From NCBI GenBank assembly GCA_902558895.1, contig CACEFS010000003.1, positions 1-64,000 of the forward strand: 64,000 bases of DNA. Direction: 5' to 3'. Every line of letters begins with the position of its first letter. The first letter of the stretch is position 1. The position numbers and the translations under genes are program-made. The stretch is from an uncultured Prochlorococcus sp. (GTDB lineage Bacteria; Cyanobacteriota; Cyanobacteriia; PCC-6307; Cyanobiaceae). Below the pieces are notes generated by a model. That model saw nothing but the letters and a program-made list of their open reading frames with translations, did no database searches and had not been told where the DNA came from. This document shows, piece by piece, positions 45,963 to 58,057 of the stretch.

Positions 45963-46391
45963 TTAGTGCAAAGAGTATAAAGAAAGGAACATAGCAGCGG
46001 CAAATGCTAAACCTCCAAAAATCAATATGTTTTTTTGTCCAGGAGGTAAACTATTAAAACCAAACCCATAAACTAAATTTTCTTCAAAACCACTAGGTTT
46101 AGATTTAGGACCTATATCCTTATAAAAATTTTTACCAGCTCGACAAACAGGACAAGCGAAGGTATTCCCATCTAACTCTGTAAAAGGTGTATTTTTAGGT
46201 ATATTTAATTTTTTATTTCCTTCAGAAGGATCATAAATGTATCCACAACTTCTACATTCGAATCTATTTTGTTCTAAATTAAGGACAGGTTGTTCAACAT
46301 TTACTCCTGAGGAATTTTCAGAGAGTCCTTCTTTCTTAAGATCTTCGACTATTTTGTTTTCCTCAGAGGCTGGTTGAATGTTTTCACTCAC
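45963..46391 (-). CDS. rubA: rubredoxin (membrane-anchored)
   Basis: 'FECRSCGYIYDPSEG...FACPVCRAGKNFYK' with C-terminal TM helix. Confidence 0.96.
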   Translation of the reverse strand: MSENIQPASEENKIVEDLKKEGLSENSSGVNVEQPVLNLEQNRFECRSCGYIYDPSEGNKKLNIPKNTPFTELDGNTFACPVCRAGKNFYKDIGPKSKPSGFEENLVYGFGFNSLPPGQKNILIFGGLAFAAAMFLSLYSLH

Positions 46392-46467
46392 GGCTTATTA
46401 TTGTTCTTTAAGAACTTTAAAAGATTTTGCTTAATTAAGCGACTTTTATTCAAAATTAATTTTTAAG

Positions 46468-46830
46468 ATGTTTTTATTAACTGGCTATGAATATTTTTTA
46501 GGTTTCCTTCTTATTGCCGCAGCCGTACCAGTATTAGCCCTTTTTACTAATCTTATCGTTGCCCCAAAGGGCAGAACAGGGGAAAGAAAACTTACATATG
46601 AATCTGGAATGGAGCCCATAGGTGGAGCATGGATTCAATTTAATATTCGTTATTACATGTTTGCCTTGGTTTTCGTTATATTTGATGTTGAAACAGTATT
46701 CCTTTATCCTTGGGCTGTTGCCTTCAATAGATTAGGCTTATTAGCTTTTATTGAGGCTTTGATTTTCATTGCAATACTTGTTATTGCTCTGGCATACGCT
46801 TGGAGAAAAGGTGCTCTAGAATGGAGTTAA
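46468..46830 (+). CDS. ndhC: NAD(P)H-quinone oxidoreductase subunit 3
   Basis: '[44 protein letters not shown]'. Confidence 0.98.
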   Translation: MFLLTGYEYFLGFLLIAAAVPVLALFTNLIVAPKGRTGERKLTYESGMEPIGGAWIQFNIRYYMFALVFVIFDVETVFLYPWAVAFNRLGLLAFIEALIFIAILVIALAYAWRKGALEWS

Positions 46831-46834
46831 AAAA

Positions 46835-47569
46835 TTGAATCCACAATTTTCCCCAAAAGCAATAAGAGAAATCCGAAATGGAACATGCAATTCTCTTGGG
46901 GCACCCCAAGTTACTACAGACTTAAGCGAAAATATTATATTGACAAGTTTAGACGATCTTCATAATTGGGCAAGGTTAAGCAGTCTATGGCCCCTCCTTT
47001 ATGGCACAGCTTGTTGTTTTATAGAATTTGCTGCCTTAATTGGATCAAGATTTGATTTTGATAGATTTGGATTAGTACCTAGAAGCTCGCCTCGGCAAGC
47101 AGATTTACTAATAGTTGCAGGGACAGTAACAATGAAGATGGCACCTGCGCTTGTAAGACTTTACGAGCAGATGCCTGAACCAAAGTATGTTATCGCTATG
47201 GGTGCTTGCACAATCACAGGGGGAATGTTCAGTGCAGATTCAACAACTGCAGTAAGAGGCGTTGATAAATTGATACCAGTTGATTTATACCTCCCAGGAT
47301 GCCCACCAAGACCAGAAGCAATTTTTGATGCTGTAATTAAATTAAGAAAAAAAGTTGGTAATGAATCAATTTTAGAGCGCGTTAAAACAGAACAAACTCA
47401 CAGATACATAACATCTGATCACGAAATGAATCTCGTTTTTTCAGAAAATACAGGTGAATATCTAAACAAAACCTCAGCTAAAGTAATGCCCTCATCCAAA
47501 AAAGAAATAATAACCGAATTACCTGAAAATACCCAAAAAACTGAGATTATTGATTCTTTAGAAGATTAA
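46835..47569 (+). CDS. ndhK: NAD(P)H-quinone oxidoreductase subunit K
   Basis: '[29 protein letters not shown]', '[17 protein letters not shown]'-type motif; TTG start. Confidence 0.98.
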   Translation: MNPQFSPKAIREIRNGTCNSLGAPQVTTDLSENIILTSLDDLHNWARLSSLWPLLYGTACCFIEFAALIGSRFDFDRFGLVPRSSPRQADLLIVAGTVTMKMAPALVRLYEQMPEPKYVIAMGACTITGGMFSADSTTAVRGVDKLIPVDLYLPGCPPRPEAIFDAVIKLRKKVGNESILERVKTEQTHRYITSDHEMNLVFSENTGEYLNKTSAKVMPSSKKEIITELPENTQKTEIIDSLED

Positions 47570-48099
47570 TGGAAAAAGACGATAAAGCTACATCATCGGA
47601 TACTTCAATAGAAAAAGAAGGATTAATAAGCCAATCTTTGTCTAAAGATGGAATTCCAAATCAATCTTTATCTGATGATCACATAGGAATTGAAAACATT
47701 TCTGTGGAACCTAGCAAATTATATGAAGCAGTATTTGCTTTGAGAAATTACGGTTTCAACTATCTCCAATGCCAAGGAGGATATGATGAAGGACCAGGCA
47801 AAAATCTTGTAAGTTTCTACCATTTTATAACTGTTGATGATTTACAAAAAATCGAAAAAATTAAGGAAGTCAGATTAAAAGTTTTCTTAAAAAGAGATTC
47901 TGATTTATCAATTCCTAGTTTGTATAAAATTTTTAAAGGAAGTGATTGGCAAGAAAGAGAAACTTTTGATATGTACGGTATAAATTTTATTGATCATCCC
48001 AATCCCAAAAGACTATTAATGCCTGAAGATTGGAGAGGATGGCCATTGAGAAAAGATTATATTCAGCCAGATTTCTATGAACTTCAAGATGCCTATTAG
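47569..48099 (+). CDS. ndhJ: NAD(P)H-quinone oxidoreductase subunit J
   Basis: '[40 protein letters not shown]'. Confidence 0.97.
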   Translation: MEKDDKATSSDTSIEKEGLISQSLSKDGIPNQSLSDDHIGIENISVEPSKLYEAVFALRNYGFNYLQCQGGYDEGPGKNLVSFYHFITVDDLQKIEKIKEVRLKVFLKRDSDLSIPSLYKIFKGSDWQERETFDMYGINFIDHPNPKRLLMPEDWRGWPLRKDYIQPDFYELQDAY

Positions 48100-49481
48100 T
48101 TTAATTTTTTTAATTTACGGTAAATAAACATAACTGCTCTTGCGAGTCTTCTTGAATCATGTCTAAGGGTTGGGGTTATTCTTTTTGAATACAATGGTGC
48201 TTGCAAAACATAATAACCCTCAGATAATAATTCTTCTTTATTACATTTGACAGGCACTGCCCCTCTACTTTCGTAATAATCTAATAGTGAAGACTTTTCA
48301 AATTGTATCTGAGATAAAATTGAGTTAAAAATTCGAGTATTAACTCCAAAATTTGATAATTGTTTTTCTATTGCTTTGATATGTTGATAAACATCAAGTC
48401 CATCTGTTTCTCCTGGCTGAGTCATCAAATTACTTATGTAAATTTTAGGAGCATTACTTTGCAATAAGGCATCTACTATCTCTGGAACTAAAAGATTAGG
48501 CAATAAAGAAGTGTATAGACTACCTGGACCAAGAACAATTAAATCGGCTTCTTTTATAAATTCAAGAGCGCTCGGAAGAGCTGAAGGATTTTCTGGTAAG
48601 TAACCAATCCTCGAAATTAATTTTTTAGATTTGCCTATCTTGCTTTCACCAAAAATTTTTTCACCGTCTTCTAATTCGGCCCATAACATAACATCAATAT
48701 TTGTTGCAGGTAAAACTTGACCTTGTACCGCTAAAACCTTACTAGCTGCTTGAACTGCTTTTTCTAAACTACCTGTAATTGTTGTTAAAGCTGACAAGAA
48801 TAAATTTCCAAAACTATGACCTTCTAGATCACTTCCTCCTGAGAATCTATATTGAAATAATCTAGTTAAAGTAGGTTCTTCATTTGATAAGGCTGCCAAA
48901 CAGTTTCTTATATCTCCTGGAGGTTGCACACCTAATTGTTTTCTGAGAATTCCACTACTTCCACCATCATCTGATACGGTTACGATTGCTGTAATATTAT
49001 TACTGTAATTTTTTAAGCCTTTTAGTAGAGTAGATAAGCCTGTACCGCCTCCAATTGCAACAATATTTGGCCCTCTGTTTAATTTACTTTTAACTCTTAA
49101 TGCATCAACTAAAAATGTATTTTTTTCTGGAACAAGAGCTTTTTGAATTGAATTAATACTTCTATTTTGTCCAATCCCTATCAATAATAATCCCAAAACA
49201 AAAATCAATGGTCCCATTAATGAAACAGGCAAAATACTAGTTAAACCTGTCATTACCCCAAAAAAGATTTCAATAAGCCAATAGATCGGTCTTAGATTTG
49301 TCCAAATTGCCAAGCCTAATAATGTAGTCAAAAATCCTATCGCAGATGTAAAAATCCATCTTTTAATTACCAATCCTGGCAAAAGCCAACTCAAAATTCT
49401 TAAGATTTTGTTCAACAAGACAAAATTAGACTTTTTAAAATTTTTATAATATCTTCTTACCCTTTTTTTACGCTTATTCAT
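48096..49481 (-). CDS. YvcK/CofD-like protein with N-terminal membrane anchor
   Basis: '[38 protein letters not shown]', '[19 protein letters not shown]'; two N-terminal TM segments. Confidence 0.93.
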   Translation of the reverse strand: MNKRKKRVRRYYKNFKKSNFVLLNKILRILSWLLPGLVIKRWIFTSAIGFLTTLLGLAIWTNLRPIYWLIEIFFGVMTGLTSILPVSLMGPLIFVLGLLLIGIGQNRSINSIQKALVPEKNTFLVDALRVKSKLNRGPNIVAIGGGTGLSTLLKGLKNYSNNITAIVTVSDDGGSSGILRKQLGVQPPGDIRNCLAALSNEEPTLTRLFQYRFSGGSDLEGHSFGNLFLSALTTITGSLEKAVQAASKVLAVQGQVLPATNIDVMLWAELEDGEKIFGESKIGKSKKLISRIGYLPENPSALPSALEFIKEADLIVLGPGSLYTSLLPNLLVPEIVDALLQSNAPKIYISNLMTQPGETDGLDVYQHIKAIEKQLSNFGVNTRIFNSILSQIQFEKSSLLDYYESRGAVPVKCNKEELLSEGYYVLQAPLYSKRITPTLRHDSRRLARAVMFIYRKLKKLN

Positions 49482-49606
49482 TAAAAACCTCTTAAATTAT
49501 TTTTCTCAATTTAAAACCTATTTATAAACATTATAATTCAAATTTATAAATCCTTTTTTTATTTCTAAAAATAGGCAAAATAAAACAATAGATTTTTTTT
49601 TAAGTT

Positions 49607-50392
49607 TTGAAAAAATCAAAGCATGCAGTTGAAACAAAAAACCTCTCAATAAGCTGGGGGGAAGTCAATGTGCTTAATGAAATAAATTTTAAACTTAATG
49701 ATGGCGAGAAATTAGCCATTGTTGGACCCTCAGGTTCTGGCAAATCAACCATATTAAAAATTTTGGCGGGACTAATTTTACCTACCAAAGGAGAATTAAG
49801 AATATTTGGTGAGAAGCAAACATATTTGAGATTAGATCAAAATAATCCTCCTGATGTAAGACTAGTTTTTCAAAACCCTGCTTTATTAGGATCTTTAACT
49901 ATTGAAGAGAATGTAGGTTTCCTCCTTAAGCGAAATAAAAACCTATCTAAAACTTTAATTCATGAAATAGTATGTGAATGCTTAGCTGAGGTAGGATTAT
50001 TTAATGTTGAGAATAAACTTCCAAATGAATTAAGCGGAGGCATGCAGAAAAGAGTAAGTTTTGCTAGAGCATTAATTACTGATCAAACTCTTAATGCAAA
50101 GTCTAAACCTTTATTACTTTTTGATGAACCAACTGCAGGCCTTGATCCAATTGCCTCATCCAGAATTGAAGATTTAATCAATAAGACAAATAATAAAGCT
50201 AGCGGATCATCTATTGTGGTTAGCCATGTTCTTAGTACTATAGAAAGGACTTCAGATAAAGTTCTTATGCTTTATGGAGGCAAATTTAGATGGGCAGGTT
50301 CTATTAATGAATTTAAAGAGAGTGATGATCCCTACGTATTTCAATTTAGGCATGGAAAACTTGATGGCCCAATGCAACCCAAAGACATTTAG
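49607..50392 (+). CDS. ABC transporter ATP-binding protein (MlaF/TGD3-like)
   Basis: Walker A 'GPSGSGKSTILK', signature 'LSGGMQKRVSFARAL', Walker B 'LLLFDEPTAGLDP'; followed by an MCE gene. Confidence 0.92.
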   Translation: MKKSKHAVETKNLSISWGEVNVLNEINFKLNDGEKLAIVGPSGSGKSTILKILAGLILPTKGELRIFGEKQTYLRLDQNNPPDVRLVFQNPALLGSLTIEENVGFLLKRNKNLSKTLIHEIVCECLAEVGLFNVENKLPNELSGGMQKRVSFARALITDQTLNAKSKPLLLFDEPTAGLDPIASSRIEDLINKTNNKASGSSIVVSHVLSTIERTSDKVLMLYGGKFRWAGSINEFKESDDPYVFQFRHGKLDGPMQPKDI

Positions 50393-50417
50393 AAATAACC
50401 CCAAGACATTTAGAAAT
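50380..50417 (+). repeat. 21-bp-period direct duplication at the ABC ATPase/MCE junction
   Basis: CAAAGACATTTAGAAAT (50380..50396) and CCAAGACATTTAGAAAT (50401..50417), 16/17 identical. Confidence 0.85.
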
Positions 50418-50418
50418 T

Positions 50419-51264
50419 ATGCGTAGAAGTTTACGAGATTCAATAGTTGGTTTTTCCTTATTAGGAGGAATTTTAATATTTACATTTTTTTCTTTTTGGT
50501 TAAGAGGAGTAAAATTATCGTCAAAAAATTGGTATCTCTTTGCTGAATTTAATAACGCAAGCGGTTTATCCAAAAAATCTCCAGTTACATATAGAGGGAT
50601 TTTAGTTGGATCGGTAGAAGATATTTTGTTTACGAATGAATCAATTAAAGCAAAAATAGTTTTAAATAATCCTGAAATTATTCTTCCAAGGCCAGCATTT
50701 GCAAGGGTAGTTACAAATTCTTTCCTTGGAGGAGATGTGCAAGTAGCTTTAGAAACTAGTGATAAGACACTTCCTAAAAACATTGCAAAACCAATATCAG
50801 AAAAATGCGATGCCAAATTAATAATTTGTCAGGGAGACACTATCACTGGTAAACAACTATCAAGTCTCTCAAATATAACTAATAAAATAAGTCAACTTTT
50901 AAAAGAAACAAATCAAGAAAACTTAATTGAGAACATCCTCAACTCCATTGACCAATTTGACAGAACACAAGAAAATCTTGATGAATTAATTTATTTGTCA
51001 AAAAAAGAAATAGAGAGAGTTGAACCTCTAATAAAACAAATTACAATCGCTGCTAATCATTTGAATAACATTTTGTCTACCATCAATGACAAAGACACCC
51101 TTAATGACATTAAATTGACAATTAATGCTGCTAGCTCTATCTCAACTAAAATAGATGATATGAGTGATGATTTTGAAAAATTAACACAAGATGAAGAATT
51201 AACTAAATCTATAAGAGATTTAACGATTGGACTTTCAAAATTCCTTAACGAAATTTATCCATAA
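50419..51264 (+). CDS. MlaD/MCE-domain protein
   Basis: N-terminal TM then 'FAEFNNASGLSKKSPVTYRGILVGSVEDILF', typical MCE domain. Confidence 0.92.
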   Translation: MRRSLRDSIVGFSLLGGILIFTFFSFWLRGVKLSSKNWYLFAEFNNASGLSKKSPVTYRGILVGSVEDILFTNESIKAKIVLNNPEIILPRPAFARVVTNSFLGGDVQVALETSDKTLPKNIAKPISEKCDAKLIICQGDTITGKQLSSLSNITNKISQLLKETNQENLIENILNSIDQFDRTQENLDELIYLSKKEIERVEPLIKQITIAANHLNNILSTINDKDTLNDIKLTINAASSISTKIDDMSDDFEKLTQDEELTKSIRDLTIGLSKFLNEIYP

Positions 51265-51271
51265 GAAATAT

Positions 51272-53455
51272 TTAAAATTCATTTATCGCATTTAAAGCCA
51301 TTGCTGCGATTGCTTTATCTGTAGCTTTTGGTAATTGGACGTATTTTCCTTGAGCAGCCTCTGCTAATTCTTTACCAAATCCACTTGCTATAAATTTTCT
51401 CTCTGTATCAATTACTAAGAGTTTTATCCCAAGCATGGGATATTTTGCAGCAATATCTAGAACCTCCTGTTTCAAATTGACATTTTCATTTTCGTTATTT
51501 TTCCCCTCAGCCTCATTTTGTCCTAGAGATAATCCTAATGGTACATTTCCTCGGCCATCAGTGATACCCACAACAATAACTTGACCTATATCTCCTGTTG
51601 AAAGTGCATTTTTTGCTACTTTTGCTGATTGTGTTAGTCCATGTGCCAAAGGTGATCCTCCACCACAAGGCATTGTTTCCAACCTTCTTTTTGCTGCGGT
51701 TATTGATCTTGTTGGAGGCAAAAGCACTTCCGCTTGATTACCCCTAAAAGGGATAAGAGCTACTTCATCTCTATTCTCATATGCCTCTGTTAAGAGTCTT
51801 ATTACAGCTCCTTTAGCACTTTGCATTCTATTTAAAGCCATAGAACCACTAGCATCAACCAGAAAAATTACTAAGGCCCCCGCCTTTTTTTGAAGAAGCT
51901 TTGCCCTAAAATCATTTTCTTCAATAACTATTGATTTATTAGGGTTCCTTAACCTTCTTGATTTTTGATAAGGAGCAGCAGCTCGAAGGGTAGCATCTAC
52001 AGCAATTCTTTTTACCTTACCTCTTGGAATAATAGGTTTTACATATCTTCCTCTACTGTCACTAAATATTACTGATCTACTCCCGCTATTACCTGCTTTA
52101 GCTTTAGCTGATGAAAAAAGCAATAAATCAGGATCAACCATACACGCCTCAGGGTCTAATATAAATTCTTCAGGTATTTCGGGAGTAGATTCTTCTTCTC
52201 CATCAGAATTATCTTCTTCTTGTGCTTGATCTTGTTCATTATCATTTTCACTAGTCTCAGGTTCAGACTCTTCATTGTTTGATTGAGGTGGGGGTGGGGG
52301 ACTCTGATCCTCTGGAGGGGGTGGTTGAATATCATCATCTTCCGGAGGCATTTGCATTGCTCGTGGAAGAATAACTAACCTTACTGCGACTTTTAGGTCT
52401 TCAGAGTTTACATTTTCATCGCCTCGAAGAGCTGCATTAGCCTTTGCCACTTTTACTGCAAATAATTCTGACCTATGCCCTTCTACTCCTCCCCTAAGAG
52501 CTTCATTAACTAAATAGGTTATTTGCTCTTTTGTTATCTTGACATCCTTTAACCATTGCCTTGCCAAAATTAATTGAGTAGATAAATTATCAGATTCTTC
52601 TGACCATTTTTCTGAAAATTTAATATTATTTTCTGCGTGCGAAAAAACTGATTTTGTAATCTCAACTCTTTGAGCATTATCAATAGATTGATCTGCAGAA
52701 AGCACGATGGCAAAACGATCTAAAACATGATCTCTCAGAGCTCCTTCTTCAGGATTATAAGTTGCTATTAAAAGTGATTTACAAGGATGAGAAAGGCTTA
52801 AACCATCCCTTTCAATATTATTTTTCTCTCTTCCTGTGGCTTCAAGAATTAAATTTACAATCCCATCATCCAATAAATTTATATCATCTACATAAAGAAC
52901 ACCTCTATGAGCCTCTGCTAAAATTCCGGGTTGAAAAACTTGTTCCCCCGTACTTAATGATGCAGCGACGTCAATTGAACCAACAAGCCTGTCTTCAGTT
53001 ATACCAATGGGAACTTGAATAAATGGAGCCTCTCTTACTTTTTTCGGAATTTCTTCAATTTGATTCAAATAATCACTTCCAATTACCTCCTCCAACAATT
53101 TATTAGTACTAATATCCCATTCCTCTGGTTTATCTGGATCTAGGTTCCTACCAATAGGTCTTAATGAAGTTCCACTATTTTTCGCAGTTAGCTTTTCCAG
53201 TATTAATTCATTATCTAATACCTCAATAGGAGGAAGTAAAGTATGTAAACCCCGTGCTAATACTGACTTACCAGTACCTCTTCCGCCAGCAATAATCACT
53301 CCCCCTAAACTGGGATCAACTGCTGCCAAAAGTAAAGATAATTTCAATAAGCTATGACCTGTAATTGCGGCCAAAGGGAAAGCTCTAAAAGAATCCTTTG
53401 ACTTCATTAAATCTTTTATTTCTCCTTTTTCTTTTAACTCGGGGTTCAAAATCAC
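51272..53455 (-). CDS. chlD: magnesium chelatase subunit ChlD
   Basis: AAA+ domain, acidic/proline-rich linker, VWA/MIDAS '[25 protein letters not shown]'. Confidence 0.98.
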   Translation of the reverse strand: MILNPELKEKGEIKDLMKSKDSFRAFPLAAITGHSLLKLSLLLAAVDPSLGGVIIAGGRGTGKSVLARGLHTLLPPIEVLDNELILEKLTAKNSGTSLRPIGRNLDPDKPEEWDISTNKLLEEVIGSDYLNQIEEIPKKVREAPFIQVPIGITEDRLVGSIDVAASLSTGEQVFQPGILAEAHRGVLYVDDINLLDDGIVNLILEATGREKNNIERDGLSLSHPCKSLLIATYNPEEGALRDHVLDRFAIVLSADQSIDNAQRVEITKSVFSHAENNIKFSEKWSEESDNLSTQLILARQWLKDVKITKEQITYLVNEALRGGVEGHRSELFAVKVAKANAALRGDENVNSEDLKVAVRLVILPRAMQMPPEDDDIQPPPPEDQSPPPPPQSNNEESEPETSENDNEQDQAQEEDNSDGEEESTPEIPEEFILDPEACMVDPDLLLFSSAKAKAGNSGSRSVIFSDSRGRYVKPIIPRGKVKRIAVDATLRAAAPYQKSRRLRNPNKSIVIEENDFRAKLLQKKAGALVIFLVDASGSMALNRMQSAKGAVIRLLTEAYENRDEVALIPFRGNQAEVLLPPTRSITAAKRRLETMPCGGGSPLAHGLTQSAKVAKNALSTGDIGQVIVVGITDGRGNVPLGLSLGQNEAEGKNNENENVNLKQEVLDIAAKYPMLGIKLLVIDTERKFIASGFGKELAEAAQGKYVQLPKATDKAIAAMALNAINEF

Positions 53456-53503
53456 TTTAAAAATGCCTGATATAGAATTTATCCAATAACTTAGTTTTTT
53501 GTA

Positions 53504-54067
53504 GTGGAATTATCAAATCTTAATATCAAAAATGGACTATGTATATCCCTAGGGGCAAATATTGATAGTAAATTCGGAAGCCCTCTTGATTCACTATTAA
53601 TTTGCAAACCAAAAATAGAAGAAATAATAAATGAGTGGGGAGATAGTTCCAACAAAAAAAAAGAAGAGAAAAGAAAATTTCATGCAAACTTTTTTTGGTC
53701 TTCAATTTATGAGACATTACCCCATGGTGTTGAAAATGAGCAGCCAAATTATTTAAATACTCTCTTACTTATAAAAAGTAATTCTTTTCCTAAACCATCA
53801 AATAAAAAAGCCAAATTACTTCTAAAAGAGCTAAAAAAGTTAGAGAGATTTTTCGGACGAGAAGAGACGCCAAAGGGTAAGAAATGGCTATCAAGATGTC
53901 TCGATTTAGATATTCTTTGGTGGGAAGATTTTCATACGGTTGACGAGGAATTAACATTACCCCACCCTAGATTCATGAATCGGAATTTCGTTATTACACC
54001 ACTATCTGAAATCTTAAGTAGAAGCCAAAAAATCACAAAGTTTGATGTCCCAAAATGGTCTTTATAA
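53504..54067 (+). CDS. folK: HPPK (2-amino-4-hydroxy-6-hydroxymethyldihydropteridine diphosphokinase)
   Basis: '[12 protein letters not shown]', '[13 protein letters not shown]...[13 protein letters not shown]', '[16 protein letters not shown]'. Confidence 0.93.
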   Translation: MELSNLNIKNGLCISLGANIDSKFGSPLDSLLICKPKIEEIINEWGDSSNKKKEEKRKFHANFFWSSIYETLPHGVENEQPNYLNTLLLIKSNSFPKPSNKKAKLLLKELKKLERFFGREETPKGKKWLSRCLDLDILWWEDFHTVDEELTLPHPRFMNRNFVITPLSEILSRSQKITKFDVPKWSL

Positions 54068-54118
54068 ATGATTTACAAAACCAAAAAATAACTGTTAGGC
54101 TGTTTTTATTTAAAAATT

Positions 54119-54682
54119 ATGGGCAACAAAAATCTTATAAAAAGATCTATTTTTAAAGAAAAAATATCTGAGTTAAAGTCAAAAAAATTTAGTTTCGAAA
54201 TAAGTAAAATCGAGCTTCCAAATGGACATGAAGGTGAATATGGATACATTAAGCATCCTGGGGCAGCTTTAGCCGTACCTATTACAAAAGACAATAAAGT
54301 TATCATTCTTCGGCAATATAGATTTGCTGTTTCAAGGTATTTATTAGAATTTCCAGCAGGTACATTAGAAATAGGTGAAACACCTATTATTTCAATTCAA
54401 AGAGAAATACAAGAAGAAACTGGATTCAGTGCAAACGAATGGGATGAACTAGGAATTCTTGTCCCTGCTCCTGGTTATGCAGATGAAGAAATCTATTTAT
54501 TTTTAGCTCGTGATTTAAACAAACTAAATTCCGAGGTTAAAGGAGATTTAGATGAAGATATAGAAGTATTAATTTTAGATCCTGAAGAACTAGATAATCT
54601 TATTGCTAGTGGGGATGAAATTCTTGACGCCAAAACTGTGACAGCTTGGTTTAGAGCTAAACAATTTTTAGATAAATTATGA
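54119..54682 (+). CDS. NUDIX hydrolase (ADP-ribose pyrophosphatase-like)
   Basis: Nudix box 'GTLEIGETPIISIQREIQEETGF'. Confidence 0.93.
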   Translation: MGNKNLIKRSIFKEKISELKSKKFSFEISKIELPNGHEGEYGYIKHPGAALAVPITKDNKVIILRQYRFAVSRYLLEFPAGTLEIGETPIISIQREIQEETGFSANEWDELGILVPAPGYADEEIYLFLARDLNKLNSEVKGDLDEDIEVLILDPEELDNLIASGDEILDAKTVTAWFRAKQFLDKL

Positions 54683-56115
54683 ATAAACCTAGAATACTTT
54701 TTTGGCATAGAAAGGATTTAAGAATATTTGATAATCAAGCTTTAATCAAAGCATTTTCATTATCAAATGCTATAACTTCAACTTACATATTAGATAAAAA
54801 TTACTCTCACGATTTCAATGCCAATTCAAGAGCTTGGTTTCTAGGAAATTCTCTTCAAGAATTAGGAAATAATTGGAAAAAAATGGGCAGTAGACTCATT
54901 ATAAAAGAAGGAGATCCAGTATTAATAATTCCTCAATTAGCAAAGACAATAGATGCTAGATTTGTTTTTTGGAATAAATCCATTGAACCTTATGAGATTA
55001 ATCGAGATTTACAAATAAAAAAAATTTTAAAAGAAAAAGATATTCAAGTTATTGAATCTTGGGATCACTTATTAATAGAACCTTTAAAAATATCTTCAGG
55101 GAGTAACAAACCTTATTCTGTTTATGGGCCTTTTTATAAAAACCTTAAATCAAAAATAAATTTATTAGGTCCATATGACCAAGATAAAGTTGTTTTCCAG
55201 TTTAAAGATATAGATAATAAACTCAAAGAAAATAAGACAATAAATTCATCTGATTCGGTTCTAGAGAAATTTATCAAAAATATCAAATTTCCTGGTTCCA
55301 ATATTTGTCCATGTAGACCTGGAGAGAATGCTGCAGAAAAATTATTAGAAAACTTCATTAACGAAAAAAAAATATATTCTTATAATTCTGCACGAGATTT
55401 TCCTTCCCATAATGGGACATCTTTTCTAAGTGCATCTCTCAGATTCGGCACCATTAGCATTAGAAAAATTTGGAACGCCACGTTAGATTTAAATTTAGAT
55501 TTTGCAAATCAAGGAAATTATTTATCAATTGAAACTTGGCAAAAAGAACTTGTTTGGCGTGAATTTTATCAACATTGCTTATTCCATTTCCCAGAGCTAG
55601 AGAAAGGTCCATATAGAAAAAAATGGGATCACTTTCCATGGCAAAACAATAATGAATGGTTTCAGCATTGGAGCAACGCAGAGACCGGAGTACCTATAGT
55701 TGATGCTGCAATGCGTCAATTAAATAGTACTGGCTGGATGCATAACAGATGTAGGATGATAGTGGCTTCATTTCTGGTAAAAGATCTTATATGCAATTGG
55801 CAAATGGGCGAGAAAAAATTTATGGAGACTTTGGTTGATGGAGACTTAGCTGCCAATAATGGGGGATGGCAGTGGAGCGCCAGTAGCGGTATGGATCCAA
55901 AACCACTTAGAATTTTTAATCCATATACCCAAGCAAAAAAATTTGATCCTATTTGCGAATATATAAAATATTGGATTCCTGAATTATCTAAAGTGTCAAA
56001 TTCAGAATTATTAAGTGGGGAGATATCTAATTTAGAAAAAAATAATTATTCAAGCCCTATTGTCAATCACAACACACAACAAAGATTATTTAAATCACTT
56101 TATACTGAAATTTGA
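54679..56115 (+). CDS. phrB: DNA photolyase/cryptochrome family
   Basis: 'LFWHRKDLRIFDNQAL', 'TGVPIVDAAMRQLNSTGWMHNRCRMIVASFLVKDL', 'DGDLAANNGGWQWSAS'. Confidence 0.96.
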   Translation: MNKPRILFWHRKDLRIFDNQALIKAFSLSNAITSTYILDKNYSHDFNANSRAWFLGNSLQELGNNWKKMGSRLIIKEGDPVLIIPQLAKTIDARFVFWNKSIEPYEINRDLQIKKILKEKDIQVIESWDHLLIEPLKISSGSNKPYSVYGPFYKNLKSKINLLGPYDQDKVVFQFKDIDNKLKENKTINSSDSVLEKFIKNIKFPGSNICPCRPGENAAEKLLENFINEKKIYSYNSARDFPSHNGTSFLSASLRFGTISIRKIWNATLDLNLDFANQGNYLSIETWQKELVWREFYQHCLFHFPELEKGPYRKKWDHFPWQNNNEWFQHWSNAETGVPIVDAAMRQLNSTGWMHNRCRMIVASFLVKDLICNWQMGEKKFMETLVDGDLAANNGGWQWSASSGMDPKPLRIFNPYTQAKKFDPICEYIKYWIPELSKVSNSELLSGEISNLEKNNYSSPIVNHNTQQRLFKSLYTEI

Positions 56116-57305
56116 ATTTCCTCTATACAATTCTTTAAAACTTTATTTAAATTTTCTACTACATAAACTTGCTCTTCATAAGAAATTTCAGGAAACATTG
56201 GAAGACTAAGAACTTCTGTACAAATTCTCTCTGTATTAATAAGTTTTGTTCTAGAAAAATTTTTATTTTTGTAAGCTATTTGTGCGTGTATTGGAATTGG
56301 ATAATAAATAATTGAATTAATACCTTTTTCAAAAAGTTGTTGTTTTACCAAATTCCTTAAGGAATAGTATTTTTTGAAATCAGTATCAAATAAATTTGAA
56401 AAATCTTCATTTAAACAATATTTATCGTTTCTTAGTTTGATTACAAATTGATTCCAAGAATGGGTAATCGAATCAGAGCTAATTTTTGGAAAACTAATAA
56501 ATGGATTTTTTTCTAATAAATCAAGGTAATTATTAGCAATTTTTTGGCGATTATTAATCCACTTAGAAATATATTTAATTTTAATGTTTAAAATGGCAGC
56601 TTGAATGGTATCCAGTCTGCTGTTATATCCAATTTGGGTATGATGATATCTTATTGGGCTGCCATGGACAGCCAGTTCTCTAATTTTTTTTGCAATCTTC
56701 TGATCTGAAGTTGTTACTGCTCCACCATCTCCAGCAGCTCCTAAATTTTTAGTAGGGAAAAAGCTAAAACAGCCTATATCCCCGATACTTCCAACTTTGG
56801 AAGTTTCCCACATTGTGCATGTTGCCTGAGCACAATCTTCAATTACTTTTAAGTCATATTTCTTGGCCAAAGATTTTATTAAGTTCATATTCACTGCATT
56901 ACCAAATAGATGAACTGGCATAATTGCCTTGGTATTAGAATTTATTTCTTGTTCTATTAGTTCAGTATTAATGAGATAAGTTTCTGGATCTATATCTACC
57001 AAAACAGGATTAGCACCAACTGCACTAATAGCCTCTGCAGTTGCAAAAAAGCTAAAAGATGAGGTAATAACTTCATCACCCACACCAATATCTAAAGCGC
57101 GCAAAGCCAATACTAAAGCATCAGTTCCACTATTACATCCAATAGTATTTTCAACACCAATCAGATTTGAAAAACTCTCCTCAAATTTGGCAATTTCTTG
57201 TCCTCCAATATACTGGCCCCCTTTTAAAACTTTAGAAACCTCACTCGCAATTTCAGAGCCAATTTCTTGGAACTGCCTATCTAAAGTAAATGGAGGTATC
57301 TGCAT
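56100..57305 (-). CDS. DegT/DnrJ/EryC1/StrS aminotransferase
   Basis: 'IGCNSGTDALVLALRALDIGVGDEVITSSFSFFATAEAI', 'FFPTKNLGAAGDGGAVTT'. Confidence 0.95.
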   Translation of the reverse strand: MQIPPFTLDRQFQEIGSEIASEVSKVLKGGQYIGGQEIAKFEESFSNLIGVENTIGCNSGTDALVLALRALDIGVGDEVITSSFSFFATAEAISAVGANPVLVDIDPETYLINTELIEQEINSNTKAIMPVHLFGNAVNMNLIKSLAKKYDLKVIEDCAQATCTMWETSKVGSIGDIGCFSFFPTKNLGAAGDGGAVTTSDQKIAKKIRELAVHGSPIRYHHTQIGYNSRLDTIQAAILNIKIKYISKWINNRQKIANNYLDLLEKNPFISFPKISSDSITHSWNQFVIKLRNDKYCLNEDFSNLFDTDFKKYYSLRNLVKQQLFEKGINSIIYYPIPIHAQIAYKNKNFSRTKLINTERICTEVLSLPMFPEISYEEQVYVVENLNKVLKNCIEEIQISV

Positions 57306-57358
57306 AGTAAATATATTAACCCTAAACCATATTTATATGGTTAAAAAAAATTTTTAAT

Positions 57359-57952
57359 TCATTTAAACCAACTTGGTTCTTTACCAGGAGTCCATTTTAT
57401 ATTGCAACCTAAAGAAGGCATCTGATTTGAAGGATAAGAATTATCTTGATTCAAATCTTTTACAGCAGAGCGCAAATCTTTTCCAGATAGAGGGATATTA
57501 TTACCTGGTCTACTATCGTCTAATTGGCCATGATAATACAATAAAAAATCACCATCTCCTTCATTTGAAAAAAGATAAAAATCTGGGGTGCAAGCCGCTT
57601 TTAATTTCTTAGCAAAATTTTGATTTTCATCATATAAATAAGGAAAACTCCATCCCTGTATTTGTGCTTGTAATCTCAAATTTTTAGGAGAATCTGAAGG
57701 ATGAGTGACAATATCATTACTAGAAATTGCGACTGTTTGAACTGTATTTTCAATTTCTTTACTTAAGGTGAAAATTTGATTCTCAATATATTTAACAAAT
57801 GGGCAATGGGCACAAATAAACATTAAAAGTAAATGCCGATTATCTAGATTATGAGAATTAAAATATTCATTTTTTGAAGAATTAGCATTTAACATTTCGA
57901 AATTAGGTAATTGAAAACCTAGTTCTAAAACCATAGAATTAGTCCTGACCAT
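57359..57952 (-). CDS. thioredoxin-like AhpC/TSA family protein
   Basis: 'LLLMFICAHCPFVKYIENQIFTLSKE', 'AISSNDIVTHPSDSPKNLR'. Confidence 0.88.
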   Translation of the reverse strand: MVRTNSMVLELGFQLPNFEMLNANSSKNEYFNSHNLDNRHLLLMFICAHCPFVKYIENQIFTLSKEIENTVQTVAISSNDIVTHPSDSPKNLRLQAQIQGWSFPYLYDENQNFAKKLKAACTPDFYLFSNEGDGDFLLYYHGQLDDSRPGNNIPLSGKDLRSAVKDLNQDNSYPSNQMPSLGCNIKWTPGKEPSWFK

Positions 57953-58057
57953 GTTTAAGTTAAAAATTCTTTGATATTTGAAAATTATTGTATATTTTGC
58001 AGTAATCCGTAAAGATAGGTACTTTTATATAGGAGAATAATAGAAATAATAAACAAA

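Noticed and set aside
50346-50816. 156-aa minus ORF opposite the MCE gene
   Set aside because: Antisense to the MlaD-like reading frame that carries recognisable MCE motifs.
52762-53022. 86-aa plus ORF inside chlD
   Set aside because: Shadow ORF opposite a strongly conserved AAA+ domain.
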